Shown here piece by piece: positions 1 to 5,247 of a stretch of 28,995 nt of DNA. How positions within the stretch are numbered: the first letter of the stretch is position 1; each line of letters begins with the position of its first letter. Under the pieces are notes generated by a model, which worked only from the letters and a program-made list of their open reading frames with translations, was not told the origin of the DNA and did not search any database. The stretch is from a virus, in the IMG/VR virus record IMGVR_UViG_3300022699_000028, positions 1 through 28,995 of that record; one strand, written 5' to 3'. A program made the translations under genes and the position numbers.

Positions 1-16
1 ATTGACACACCCTCAC
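1..16. repeat. Terminal direct repeat, left copy (circular junction)
   Basis: The 16 bases ATTGACACACCCTCAC are identical to the last 16 bases of the window. The reading frame of the portal gene continues exactly across the join. This indicates a circular assembly or a terminally redundant linear molecule; the sequence alone cannot distinguish them. Confidence 0.9.
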
Positions 17-39
17 GGGGATCACTTAAATACGGATAA
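1..39 (+). CDS. C-terminal end of the portal protein (partial, continues from the right end)
   Basis: Bases 1-36 encode IDTPSRGSLKY-like residues followed by a TAA stop at 37-39. The frame is that of the portal gene starting at 26952, which runs off the right end at the same 16-base repeat. Joined across the repeat, the full protein is about 688 residues. The next gene begins 6 bases after this stop, so portal and adaptor are adjacent and probably co-transcribed. Confidence 0.85.
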   Translation: MDTPSRGSLKYG

Positions 40-45
40 AAAATA

Positions 46-543
46 ATGAAGGCCCTTTGGATCAAGCGTGAAGATTTAGTACGCAATACTGTGCTTGGTG
101 GCAATATCGACACCGACAAATTTATTTCGTTCATCTCTATTGCTCAAGACATTCACATTCAGAATTACACAGGTACGAAGTTGTACGATAAAATCAGCAA
201 TGATATTCTGAACAATACTCTTGCCAACCCTTACTTGGCGTTGGTGAATGACTACCTTCAGCCTATGGTCATCCATTGGGCAGCGGTTGAGTACATTCCC
301 TTTGCGGCATACACGATCTCTAACGGTGGAGTATTTAAGCACACAAGCGAGAATTCTACAAGCGTAGACAAGTTAGAGGTTGACTTCTTGGTTGAGAAGG
401 AGCGCAACATTGCGCAGTACTATACTGACCGCTTCATCACCTATATGAGCTACAATCAGGCGACCTTCCCTGAATACTACTTGAACAACAACGCTGATGT
501 GTTCCCTGACACGGATGCCAACTTTTCATCGTGGGTGCTTTAG
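46..543 (+). CDS. Putative head-tail adaptor protein (DUF6712-like)
   Basis: 165 residues, beginning MKALWIKREDL and ending with a TAG stop. The length, mostly helical character, and position directly after the portal gene fit the head-tail connector/adaptor role that sits beneath the portal ring in siphoviruses. The sequence style (an N-terminal phrase on reaching a first residue of a set, then VNDYLQPMVIHWA) resembles the DUF6712-type proteins found beside portals in Bacteroidetes phages; that family call is from memory. The leader AAAAAATAATG is A-rich with no Shine-Dalgarno, as is usual in Bacteroidetes. Function is inferred from position; it could also be another head-completion protein. 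Confidence 0.6.
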   Translation: MKALWIKREDLVRNTVLGGNIDTDKFISFISIAQDIHIQNYTGTKLYDKISNDILNNTLANPYLALVNDYLQPMVIHWAAVEYIPFAAYTISNGGVFKHTSENSTSVDKLEVDFLVEKERNIAQYYTDRFITYMSYNQATFPEYYLNNNADVFPDTDANFSSWVL

Positions 544-544
544 T

Positions 545-661
545 ATGGCGAAGAAGAAGGATACCTACAAACCGAAGCCGAGCAACATTGTCAAGCTAAA
601 AAGTTATTTAGGAGAGAATGGGAATACAAGGCGATTGGGGACAAGGAGCAGCAAACAATGA
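545..661 (+). CDS. Small basic protein of unknown function (38 aa)
   Basis: An ATG two bases after the adaptor stop opens a 38-residue frame beginning MAKKKDTYKPKPSNIVKLK. It is very lysine-rich at the N-terminus and has no recognisable domain. It overlaps the start of the next gene (618) by 44 bases in another frame. The tight spacing to the upstream stop argues for a real gene. Against it, the second half overlaps the next gene and contains the GTTATTTA box discussed as a possible late control signal. It may be a translated leader peptide rather than a virion protein. Confidence 0.45.
   Translation: MAKKKDTYKPKPSNIVKLKSYLGENGNTRRLGTRSSKQ
603..615 (+). promoter_or_regulatory. GTTATTTA late box upstream of the tail-fibre unit
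   Basis: GTTATTTAGGAGA lies 2 bases before the ATG at 618. It matches boxes before terminase, tail chaperone, tape measure, scaffold and pre-portal genes. Whether it acts on transcription or translation cannot be told from sequence. Confidence 0.4.
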
Positions 662-827
662 CATCTATTGGGGTCAGGCTGCTGCAACGAATAGTATCTC
701 TTGGGGATACGTTCAGCCGTTGTCGTATGGTCACCCTACTACGAACTTGTACGGCAACAACGAGCAGACGGCTTGGAACTTGATTGCTGAAATTTGGAAC
801 ACTTGGGACACAACTTGGAATAACTAA
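618..827 (+). CDS. WG-rich small virion-associated protein candidate (69 aa)
   Basis: 69 residues with a loose internal repeat: WGQGAANNDIYWGQAAATN, then SISWGYVQPLSYG, then a tryptophan-rich tail (WNLIAEIWNTWDTTWNN). Aromatic W/G/N-rich repeats of this kind are seen in small structural or fibre-associated proteins of Bacteroidetes phages, but I know of no assigned function. It ends in TAATG, sharing one base with the start of the tail fibre gene, so the two are translationally coupled. This makes an accessory tail-fibre role plausible, but that is inference from context only. Confidence 0.65.
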   Translation: MGIQGDWGQGAANNDIYWGQAAATNSISWGYVQPLSYGHPTTNLYGNNEQTAWNLIAEIWNTWDTTWNN

Positions 828-1924
828 TGGGAACAACTTTAACGGGGACTACCCCACAGGACACCTACGATAGCCTTATTAAGGTTACGGATAACGGGCC
901 GTTAAGCGGTACGGCTAAATACCTATCTGATGGCTTGGGTAATGATTCGGCTCTTGCTTTGTCAACGGCTTTTGTTGGTAGCGGAACTACTGCTATCAGC
1001 AATTGGCAATTGTTCAAAGGATTCCAAACCATTGGTGGAAACGCATTTGTGGGTTATGAAGACCAATCTGAAATTTGGAGCAATTCTTTTTACGATGGTG
1101 CTTTCAAATACTTTGCTAATGGATTCGCAACTCGTTTTGCTTGTATCAATGGTGACTATGATTTCAGTACTGCACCCGAAAACACATCGGGAGCAGGAGC
1201 CGCAGCGACATTCACGAATCGCCTAAAAATAACAAACGGAGGCAACGTAGGCATCGGCACGAATACGCCTGCTACTCGTTTGCACGTTGCGGGAGCTGAC
1301 GCTTGGTTGACGCTTCAGCGTACAAGTGGTACTACCAATATCATTGACTTTACGGATTCAGCTGCTGCTCGCATTGGATATGTTGGTGCTATTGCTTCAA
1401 ACATTACTATCAACGCAGCAGCAGGCAATTCAATAATCTTTGCCCCAAACAATGCAGAAGCAGGTCGCTTCACGGCAAACGGACTATGCTTCAACGGGGA
1501 CACCCTTGCAGCCAACGCCCTTGATGACTACGAGGAGGGGACTTTTACTCCGACTGTTGCTTTTGGTGGTGCATCTGTTGGTATCACTTACCTTACGCAA
1601 GCAGCAAAGTACACCAAAGTTGGAAACAAGGTGTCTTTTAGTATCGTTGTTACTCTTTCAAACAAAGGCTCATCTACGGGTTCGGTATCAATCGCAGGAC
1701 TACCATTTAACGTATCACCTTCAACTAATGCGGATTTTATACCAATTACAATAGGAGCGTTTATTAATATAACATTTAGCACCGTACCTGCGTGTGTAGC
1801 CATTGTAAACACAAATACTTTAATTCTTGATGAATTTATTAGTGGTGGAGCGCAAACGCCAATAACTAATGCGGATTTTGCAAATGATTCAACCTTTAGA
1901 CTCGCAGGATTCTACTTTGTATAA
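827..1924 (+). CDS. Tail fibre / receptor-binding protein candidate
   Basis: 365 residues in three zones. Residues 1-50 (GTTLTGTTPQDTYDSLIKVTD...) resemble an N-terminal attachment segment shared by many environmental phage fibres. Residues 137-155 carry the GNVGIGTNTPATRLHV motif typical of phage fibre shafts and adhesins. Residues 230-365 contain DDYEEGTFTPTV and YTKVGNKVSFS, the signature of a beta-rich fibre tip. The gene would determine host attachment at the tail end. The last 200 bases are visibly more AT-rich than the rest and hold a 16-base in-frame direct repeat, consistent with a recombining tip. It is coupled to the upstream WG-rich gene by a 1-base overlap. No peptidase or lyase motif was recognised. 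Confidence 0.75.
   Translation: MGTTLTGTTPQDTYDSLIKVTDNGPLSGTAKYLSDGLGNDSALALSTAFVGSGTTAISNWQLFKGFQTIGGNAFVGYEDQSEIWSNSFYDGAFKYFANGFATRFACINGDYDFSTAPENTSGAGAAATFTNRLKITNGGNVGIGTNTPATRLHVAGADAWLTLQRTSGTTNIIDFTDSAAARIGYVGAIASNITINAAAGNSIIFAPNNAEAGRFTANGLCFNGDTLAANALDDYEEGTFTPTVAFGGASVGITYLTQAAKYTKVGNKVSFSIVVTLSNKGSSTGSVSIAGLPFNVSPSTNADFIPITIGAFINITFSTVPACVAIVNTNTLILDEFISGGAQTPITNADFANDSTFRLAGFYFV
1723..1738 (+). repeat. 16-bp direct repeat in fibre tip, copy 1
   Basis: AACTAATGCGGATTTT occurs here and again at 1864-1879. The offset of 141 bases is 47 codons, so both copies are read in the same frame and encode TNADF. Confidence 0.8.
1864..1879 (+). repeat. 16-bp direct repeat in fibre tip, copy 2
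   Basis: Second in-frame copy of AACTAATGCGGATTTT near the C-terminus of the fibre gene. Confidence 0.8.
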
Positions 1925-1942
1925 AAAATAAAACTAAACAAA

Positions 1943-2200
1943 ATGATTGAAGAAGTAATCTACATTTCGGCCTTCAACGTCAAGATTGACGGAACGATTG
2001 AAGTACGCAAGACCACCGATGTAACCAAAGATGGCGCAGTTATCGCCTCATCTTATTGGCGCACGGTGCTTCAGGTAAACGACCCCGCAGCCGATGAGGT
2101 ATTGGGAGCAGAAGGCTACTACCGCCAACTTGCTGCTGATGCTTGGGCGATGGTGCCTGCACCTGTAGTTGAGGAAGTCGTACCTGCAGAAGGCGAATAA
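1943..2200 (+). CDS. Small tail-associated protein of unknown function (85 aa)
   Basis: 85 residues beginning MIEEVIYISAFNVKIDGTIEVRKTTDV. The pattern, in which a line on what the feature is in a DGxIxVRK context is followed by SYWRTVLQVND and a helix ending in DAWAM, resembles a common small protein found right after tail fibre genes in many environmental phages; I know no experimental function for it. The C-terminus is acidic and repetitive (PVVEEVVPAEGE). The leader is A-rich (AAAACTAAACAAAATG). Position suggests a fibre chaperone or accessory factor, which is only inference. Confidence 0.65.
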   Translation: MIEEVIYISAFNVKIDGTIEVRKTTDVTKDGAVIASSYWRTVLQVNDPAADEVLGAEGYYRQLAADAWAMVPAPVVEEVVPAEGE

Positions 2201-2205
2201 TTGTA

Positions 2206-2218
2206 ATTTAGCAGGGAA
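2206..2218 (+). promoter_or_regulatory. Degenerate late box before the lysis genes
   Basis: The stretch TAATTTAGCAGGGA between the 1943-2200 gene and the lysis genes resembles the GTTATTTAG(TTGA) boxes of the late region but is imperfect. Confidence 0.2.
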
Positions 2219-2233
2219 TTAAAACCCCTACTA

Positions 2234-2368
2234 ATGGAACATTTGACACAACGCTTGGAGGCATTGAAGCAGCAAGAGGCGAACCTCTTAATGCAACTTG
2301 ATGAAGTCCGTGTACTGATTCAGGCCTACGAGAATACAATCAACAAAGATGACAAAGGAGTCGGCTGA
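2234..2368 (+). CDS. Small coiled-coil protein (44 aa)
   Basis: ATG at 2234 opens 44 codons ending in TGA. The protein, MEHLTQRLEALKQQEANLL onward, has leucines at heptad-like spacing and no membrane segment, so it is probably a short coiled coil. It overlaps the next gene, a small membrane protein, by 20 bases. Small coiled-coil proteins directly upstream of holins can be holin regulators, but nothing in the sequence proves this. Confidence 0.55.
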   Translation: MEHLTQRLEALKQQEANLLMQLDEVRVLIQAYENTINKDDKGVG

Positions 2369-2522
2369 TAGCGTTATCACGTCTTGGTCTTTAACGGGAG
2401 CAGGACTCCTTGTCGGCTACATTCATCAAGCTCTTGGCTTGTTGGTCTTGGTAGCGTCTCTTGCTTACACCTTATGGAAGTGGCGCAGGGATTGGCTAAA
2501 GGAGAAGAACAATGTTGATTGA
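2349..2522 (+). CDS. Small membrane protein, holin candidate 1 (57 aa)
   Basis: 57 residues beginning MTKESADSVITSWSLTGAG. Residues 9-45 form a long hydrophobic stretch (GAGLLVGYI ... LGLLVLVASLAYTLW) that could be one long or two short membrane segments. It is followed by a strongly basic tail (KWRRDWLKEKNN). It overlaps genes on both sides, including a second membrane protein, and lies about 500 bases upstream of the endolysin. Size, charge pattern and place fit a holin or holin partner (antiholin, pinholin). Which of the two small membrane proteins makes the hole cannot be decided here. Confidence 0.6.
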   Translation: MTKESADSVITSWSLTGAGLLVGYIHQALGLLVLVASLAYTLWKWRRDWLKEKNNVD

Positions 2523-2700
2523 GCGTATTTGGAAAGACCCAAAGACAACAGTATTAGGCCTGCTTATAGTGGGCCTTTGCTTTGTCTTGGTGTTTTTTGA
2601 GAAAGCTACTCTGACGGAAGTATCTGCTTTCCTGATGGGGGCGTTCGCCCTTATGTTCCTAAAAGACCCTAACGATGGCAAAGCAACAGGCGGTAAGTAA
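2512..2700 (+). CDS. Small membrane protein, holin candidate 2 (62 aa)
   Basis: 62 residues with two hydrophobic segments, about 14-29 (VLGLLIVGLCFVLVFF) and 38-52 (VSAFLMGAFALMFL). They are joined by a short charged turn and followed by a hydrophilic tail with KDPNDGKATGGK. Two membrane spans in about 60 residues match a class II holin layout. It overlaps the preceding membrane protein by 11 bases and the following basic protein by 26 bases, so the set is one translational unit. The amidase downstream would use the membrane lesion to reach the cell wall. Confidence 0.6.
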   Translation: MLIERIWKDPKTTVLGLLIVGLCFVLVFFEKATLTEVSAFLMGAFALMFLKDPNDGKATGGK

Positions 2701-2803
2701 TCACGTCAGCAAGAGCAAGAAGCGAGGCAAGCATTCAAAGAGTGCAAGCAGCAATAAGCGGAGCAAGAATTACAAGAAGCCCTACGGAGGGCAAGGTCGC
2801 TAA
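2675..2803 (+). CDS. Very basic small protein (42 aa)
   Basis: ATG at 2675 opens 42 codons. About half the residues are K, R or S, for example VSKSKKRGKHSKSASSNKR, ending KKPYGGQGR. There is no hydrophobic core, so it is probably disordered and could bind nucleic acid. It overlaps the holin candidate by 26 bases. I have an impression of similar short basic proteins in other Bacteroidetes phages, but no function is known to me. Confidence 0.6.
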   Translation: MAKQQAVSNHVSKSKKRGKHSKSASSNKRSKNYKKPYGGQGR

Positions 2804-3042
2804 ATTTTGTAAGCTAATTCGGATATTTACCGAACCATCGTGCAAAAAATAGCACTTTATCGGGCAATGTATAATTAAATACACAATACCGCTCACTTTT
2901 GTGCAGTATAATGCACATTAAGCATAATGCTTGAGCCGTAATATCGCAGATCGCAATCCGCAATATTTGCATGAAATTTGACAAAACTTCATTCAGGGTT
3001 ACGAAAATCAAAACCAATACCGAGCAAGATTTTACCAAAATC
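2804..3042 (+). other. Intergenic region with small inverted repeats before the endolysin gene
   Basis: About 240 bases without a convincing gene, between the basic protein and the endolysin. It holds TGTGCA-N6-TGCACA at 2900-2917 and AAGCATAATGCTT at 2920-2932. It also holds two copies of AAAACCAAT (3010 and 3043), the second fused to the endolysin start. I see no good TTG-N19-TAnnTTTG promoter, only a weak AATATTTG at 2962. Confidence 0.5.
2900..2932. promoter_or_regulatory. Pair of adjacent inverted repeats, operator-like
   Basis: TGTGCA-GTATAA-TGCACA (2900-2917) is followed two bases later by the near-palindrome AAGCATAATGCTT (2920-2932). The dyads are the size of transcription-factor half sites. 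No phage repressor is recognised, so a host protein would be the likely reader, if any. Confidence 0.3.
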
Positions 3043-3049
3043 AAAACCA
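3043..3049 (+). promoter_or_regulatory. AAAACCA translation leader deciding the endolysin start
   Basis: The endolysin ATG at 3050 is directly preceded by AAAACCA, the leader seen before many genes of this phage. An upstream in-frame TTG at 2978 would add 24 residues unlike any amidase, so the ATG is preferred. Confidence 0.55.
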
Positions 3050-3460
3050 ATGAGAACTCTCAAGCGCATCATCCTCCATTGTACCGCTACTCCTGAAGGT
3101 AAACACTTTGACGTAGCAACAATCCGCAAGTGGCATTTGGAGCGTGGATGGAAGGACATCGGCTACCACTATGTCATCTACTTGGATGGCTCGGTACACG
3201 AAGGCCGACCTATTGAGAAGGTGGGAGCGCATACAAGCGGTCACAACGATGATTCTATTGGTGTGGTGTATGTTGGCGGATGCGATTCCAAGATGAAAGC
3301 GAAGGACACTTTGAACGAAGCACAAGAGGTAGCGTTGGTTAATTTGATACAGGCATTGCGAGCAGCACACGGAGAGCTATCCCTTCACGGACACAACGAG
3401 TACGCAAACAAGGCCTGCCCTTCGTTTAACGTCAAAACCAAATTCCATTGGCTTCTTTAG
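3050..3460 (+). CDS. Endolysin, T7-lysozyme-like N-acetylmuramoyl-L-alanine amidase
   Basis: 136 residues forming a single amidase_2/PGRP domain that would cut the bond between N-acetylmuramic acid and the stem peptide in the periplasm. Landmarks match T7 lysozyme: H10 in IILHCTAT, Y39 in IGYHYVIYLDG, H115 in LHGHNEY, and K121 plus C123 in NKACPSF. H10, H115 and C123 are the likely zinc ligands; Y39 and K121 correspond to the catalytic tyrosine and lysine of T7. The spacing from H115 to C123 is the same 8 residues. There is no signal peptide, so it needs a holin, and two candidates lie just upstream. A spanin candidate follows by 24 bases. Confidence 0.9.
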   Translation: MRTLKRIILHCTATPEGKHFDVATIRKWHLERGWKDIGYHYVIYLDGSVHEGRPIEKVGAHTSGHNDDSIGVVYVGGCDSKMKAKDTLNEAQEVALVNLIQALRAAHGELSLHGHNEYANKACPSFNVKTKFHWLL

Positions 3461-3484
3461 AGGACTTCATCAACGATTTAGAAA

Positions 3485-3883
3485 ATGCGCCACAACCGAC
3501 TTGCAATATTGACAATCCTGACGAGTGTACTTCTTGCGGCAGTTAGCGGATGCCGTACTGCTCAACCTATCCTCGAGAGTGTGATTGTAAGGGACACGGT
3601 GATTGTCACGGAGCCAAAGTACCTGCTCGACACATTGGAGGTGATGAAGGACACCGTAATCTACAAAGACAAGGTTCGGGTGCAGCTTCAGTACATCGAC
3701 CGAAAGGTCGTGGTTGAGGCAGCTTGCGAACCGGATACGATCCGCATCACCCAAACCAAAATCCTCACCAAGCAGGAGCCGAAGGTCAAGAAGTGGACTT
3801 TGGAATCGTACTTGGGAGCTTTGGCTTTCATCTTGACGTTTGCCTACCTCATCAAGCGGTGGGTTGACAAACTGACGGAATAA
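3485..3883 (+). CDS. Unimolecular spanin (u-spanin) candidate
   Basis: 132 residues. The N-terminus is a lipoprotein signal: basic MRHNR, hydrophobic 6-20, then a lipobox ending VSGC with cysteine 23. The middle (33-100) is beta-rich with repeated phrases such as RDTVIVTEP and KDTVIYKDK. Residues 109-123 (YLGALAFILTFAYLI) are a C-terminal membrane span followed by KRW. An outer-membrane lipid anchor plus an inner-membrane span in one protein is the defining layout of u-spanins such as T1 gp11, which is of nearly identical length. It follows the endolysin by 24 bases. Its role would be fusing the two membranes in the last lysis step. Family assignment rests on topology and position, not homology. 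Confidence 0.7.
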   Translation: MRHNRLAILTILTSVLLAAVSGCRTAQPILESVIVRDTVIVTEPKYLLDTLEVMKDTVIYKDKVRVQLQYIDRKVVVEAACEPDTIRITQTKILTKQEPKVKKWTLESYLGALAFILTFAYLIKRWVDKLTE

Positions 3884-3898
3884 GCCCGTAGAGGGCAT

Positions 3899-3959
3899 TT
3901 ATATGCGTTCTCATACACTTTCTACCAAAAGTGGGATGGTTGTATGGTTTCGCATATAA
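3899..3959. repeat. Long interrupted inverted repeat
   Basis: Outer arms TTATATGCG (3899-3907) and CGCATATAA (3951-3959) are perfectly complementary. Inside them CATAC (3912-3916) pairs with GTATG (3942-3946), and CACTTT (3916-3921) pairs with AAAGTG (3928-3933). The whole could fold as a branched or bulged hairpin. It does not end in a T-run, so it is not a simple terminator. Confidence 0.65.
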
Positions 3960-4024
3960 TAGTGGCTTAAATCAAAGATTCCTTTCTTTTTCTTTGTTAA
4001 GTTTCTTTTTCTTTCAAGTAGTTG

Positions 4025-4100
4025 GTCAAGTTATATATTGACTTACTTGATAGTTAAGTCAAGTTATAGTTTAACTTAAGTAAGTAAGTTAAGTAAGTTG
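4025..4100. repeat. Cluster of short direct and inverted repeats (iteron-like)
   Basis: GTCAAGTTATA occurs at 4025-4035 and 4058-4068, 33 bases apart. TTGACTTA (4038-4045) and TAAGTCAA (4055-4062) form an inverted pair. From 4074 the sequence is ACTTAAGT followed by tandem AAGTAAGT/AAGTTAAGT units. Repeats of this density in AT-rich DNA suit binding of an initiator or repressor. Confidence 0.6.
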
Positions 4101-4219
4101 TAAAAAAAACTAAATAAACTTGACATACGCAAGTACCTATGCATAGATTATGCTAATTTTTAATCATTCTAAATAGTGAACGACCATATTTTCATTTATT
4201 GGGATGACTTACCTTTGGG

Positions 4220-4233
4220 TAAACCATCAGAGA
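4220..4233 (+). promoter_or_regulatory. Degenerate AAACCATCAGAGA leader deciding the 4234 start
   Basis: TAAACCATCAGAGA precedes ATG 4234 and is a one-gap variant of the AAAACCAATCAGA leader. It favours 4234 over the in-frame ATG at 4204, whose extra 10 residues are not part of the family fold. Confidence 0.4.
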
Positions 4234-4518
4234 ATGAGCAAGACACCAACATACTACATCGGGAAAACACTCGGCATAGAGGCGAAGGATGTGGTGATGG
4301 ACTTCCAACCTGACAACTACAATTTAGGTACGGCACTCACCTACCTGATGCGAGCAGGAAAGAAGCCCAACAACCCCATAACCCAAGACATCCGCAAGGC
4401 TATCGCACACCTTGAGTTTGAATTAGAACGCCAAATAAAGCAACAAACCACCGATGAGCATTCAGGAACAAGCGCAACAGGTCAAATCAACGATGTCAAG
4501 TATGCAGTACTATACTAA
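4234..4518 (+). CDS. DUF3310-like protein (nucleotide-kinase-related family)
   Basis: 94 residues from ATG 4234. The core, TYYIGKTLGIEAKDVVMDF, then NLGTALTYLMRAGKKPNNP, then DIRKAIAHLEFELER, has the order and spacing of the DUF3310 family: helix, LGxAxxYxxRAGKK, paired helix. That family is common in phages and has been linked to nucleotide metabolism; whether this copy has any kinase activity is unknown. It is the first gene after the non-coding control region, hence likely among the earliest expressed. Its 3' end overlaps the next gene by 65 bases. The poorly ordered C-terminal tail (TTDEHSGTSATGQ) is probably not part of the domain. Confidence 0.7.
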   Translation: MSKTPTYYIGKTLGIEAKDVVMDFQPDNYNLGTALTYLMRAGKKPNNPITQDIRKAIAHLEFELERQIKQQTTDEHSGTSATGQINDVKYAVLY

Positions 4519-4702
4519 CCCTGCCAAGCGCAGGAAGATTGACTTCTTGCTCGCTGAATGCGCTTCCCTGTTCGCCAACTGCGATAGCACCTACCAAGCC
4601 CGCCAAGAGGCGAAATACAAAGAGCAATCAATTCTTGCAGAAATCGCAAAGATTGATATTCACTTCGCCATCCAATGCGGGTACCTGCAACAGGACATCT
4701 AA
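4454..4702 (+). CDS. Small hypothetical protein (82 aa)
   Basis: 82 residues starting MSIQEQAQQVKST, with a predominantly helical pattern and no recognised domain. An alternative start at M14 (ATG 4493) would shorten the long 65-base overlap with the DUF3310-like gene. Its end overlaps the RusA-like gene by 28 bases. The nested arrangement suggests translational coupling of three early genes. Function unknown. Confidence 0.55.
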   Translation: MSIQEQAQQVKSTMSSMQYYTNPAKRRKIDFLLAECASLFANCDSTYQARQEAKYKEQSILAEIAKIDIHFAIQCGYLQQDI

Positions 4703-5061
4703 AGTCCTACCACGTTGTAGTGGGCAAAGTCCCAAGCCTCAATGCCTTCTACGCATCAAAGCATTGGACGGTACGAGCAAAGGCCAAAGACAAGCATTGC
4801 GCTGAAGTGTTGCAACAATTGCAAGAGTACGACTGCGTACCCATTCAGCACGTCTACATAACCTGCAAGGTCAACTACCGCTACGACATAGACAACTCTA
4901 TTATGGCGGTCAAGTTTGCCCTTGACGCATTCCGCAAATGGGGAGGAGTGAAGGATGACTCACGAGCGTATGTCCGGAAGCTAAAGATGGAACACGATCC
5001 CGACATACATCCCGACACTGCAGAAATTACCTTTCAAGGTTTGGTGGTTGAGCAAAATTGA
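4675..5061 (+). CDS. RusA-like Holliday junction resolvase
   Basis: 128 residues. The N-terminal VVVGKVPSLNAFYASKHW segment and the block NYRYDIDNSIMAVKFALDAFRKWGGVKDDSRAYV match the RusA family. Metal-binding acidic residues would be D71, D73 and D94 or D95, with K80 equivalent to the conserved lysine. RusA enzymes cut four-way DNA junctions; in phages they resolve recombination intermediates or branched DNA before packaging. The first 10 residues are not part of the fold, and a slightly later start is possible. It lies in the replication module with a helicase, a DNA-binding protein and a RecE-type nuclease. Confidence 0.85.
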   Translation: MRVPATGHLKSYHVVVGKVPSLNAFYASKHWTVRAKAKDKHCAEVLQQLQEYDCVPIQHVYITCKVNYRYDIDNSIMAVKFALDAFRKWGGVKDDSRAYVRKLKMEHDPDIHPDTAEITFQGLVVEQN

Positions 5062-5070
5062 TTATATTTG
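5041..5070 (+). promoter_or_regulatory. Bacteroidetes-type promoter (TTG-N19-TATATTTG)
   Basis: TTG at 5041-5043, exactly 19 bases, then TATATTTG at 5063-5070. This matches the Bacteroidetes -33 TTG / -7 TAnnTTTG consensus. Transcription would begin just before the leader of the 5095 gene. The promoter lies within the last codons of the RusA-like gene. Confidence 0.65.
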
Positions 5071-5081
5071 TCCTGTCAACT

Positions 5082-5092
5082 AAAACCAATCA
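5082..5092 (+). promoter_or_regulatory. AAAACCAATCA leader of the 5095 gene
   Basis: Full match to the recurrent early leader, 2 bases upstream of ATG 5095. Confidence 0.6.
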
Positions 5093-5094
5093 TT

Positions 5095-5235
5095 ATGACA
5101 CTCAACCTTTCACAGGACACCTACTCCCAAGCGTTAATTGCGCAGCAAGCGCAAATCCAAGCACTCCAAAACAAAGTACAGGAACTTGAAGCCAAGATTC
5201 AGGTATTGGAGCAGCAATCACTTCTATTCATTTAA
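5095..5235 (+). CDS. Small coiled-coil protein (46 aa)
   Basis: 46 residues from an ATG preceded by a promoter and the AAAACCAATCA leader. Residues 18-42 (AQIQALQNKVQELEAKIQVL) are a clear heptad coiled coil. There are no cysteines and no membrane span. Its stop codon TAA forms part of the next copy of the leader, which drives the DNA-binding-like gene 12 bases later. It is probably highly expressed together with that gene. Function unknown; oligomerisation is the only inference supported. Confidence 0.65.
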   Translation: MTLNLSQDTYSQALIAQQAQIQALQNKVQELEAKIQVLEQQSLLFI

Positions 5236-5244
5236 AACCAATCA
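5234..5244 (+). promoter_or_regulatory. AAAACCAATCA leader of the 5248 gene
   Basis: Exact second copy of the leader, overlapping the stop codon of the coiled-coil gene and 3 bases upstream of ATG 5248. Confidence 0.6.
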
Positions 5245-5247
5245 ACA

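Larger units (their letters stand above)
3884..4233 (+). other. AT-rich non-coding region: candidate replication origin / early control region
   Basis: About 350 bases without a gene, the longest gap in the genome, between lysis and replication modules. In order it holds a weak GCCC/GGGC hairpin (3884-3896), a long interrupted inverted repeat (3899-3959), a pyrimidine-rich stretch (about 3978-4017) and a cluster of direct and inverted GTCAAGTTATA/AAGTAAGT repeats (4025-4100). An A-run and a TTGACA element at 4120 follow. The phage encodes a DnaA domain-IV-like protein and a helicase downstream, which makes an origin here plausible. No canonical DnaA box was seen. Confidence 0.5.

Noticed and set aside
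2978-3460. Longer endolysin from a TTG at 2978
   Set aside because: The added 24 residues are not amidase-like; the ATG at 3050 has the AAAACCA leader and gives the normal domain start.
3884-3896. GCCC-GTAGA-GGGC hairpin as a terminator after the spanin gene
   Set aside because: Only four base pairs and no T-run; too weak to call.
4120-4149. TTGACA ... TAGATT as a sigma-70 promoter of the E. coli type
   Set aside because: The -10 part is poor and the host appears to be Bacteroidetes, which uses TTG/TAnnTTTG promoters. I left it as part of the non-coding region.
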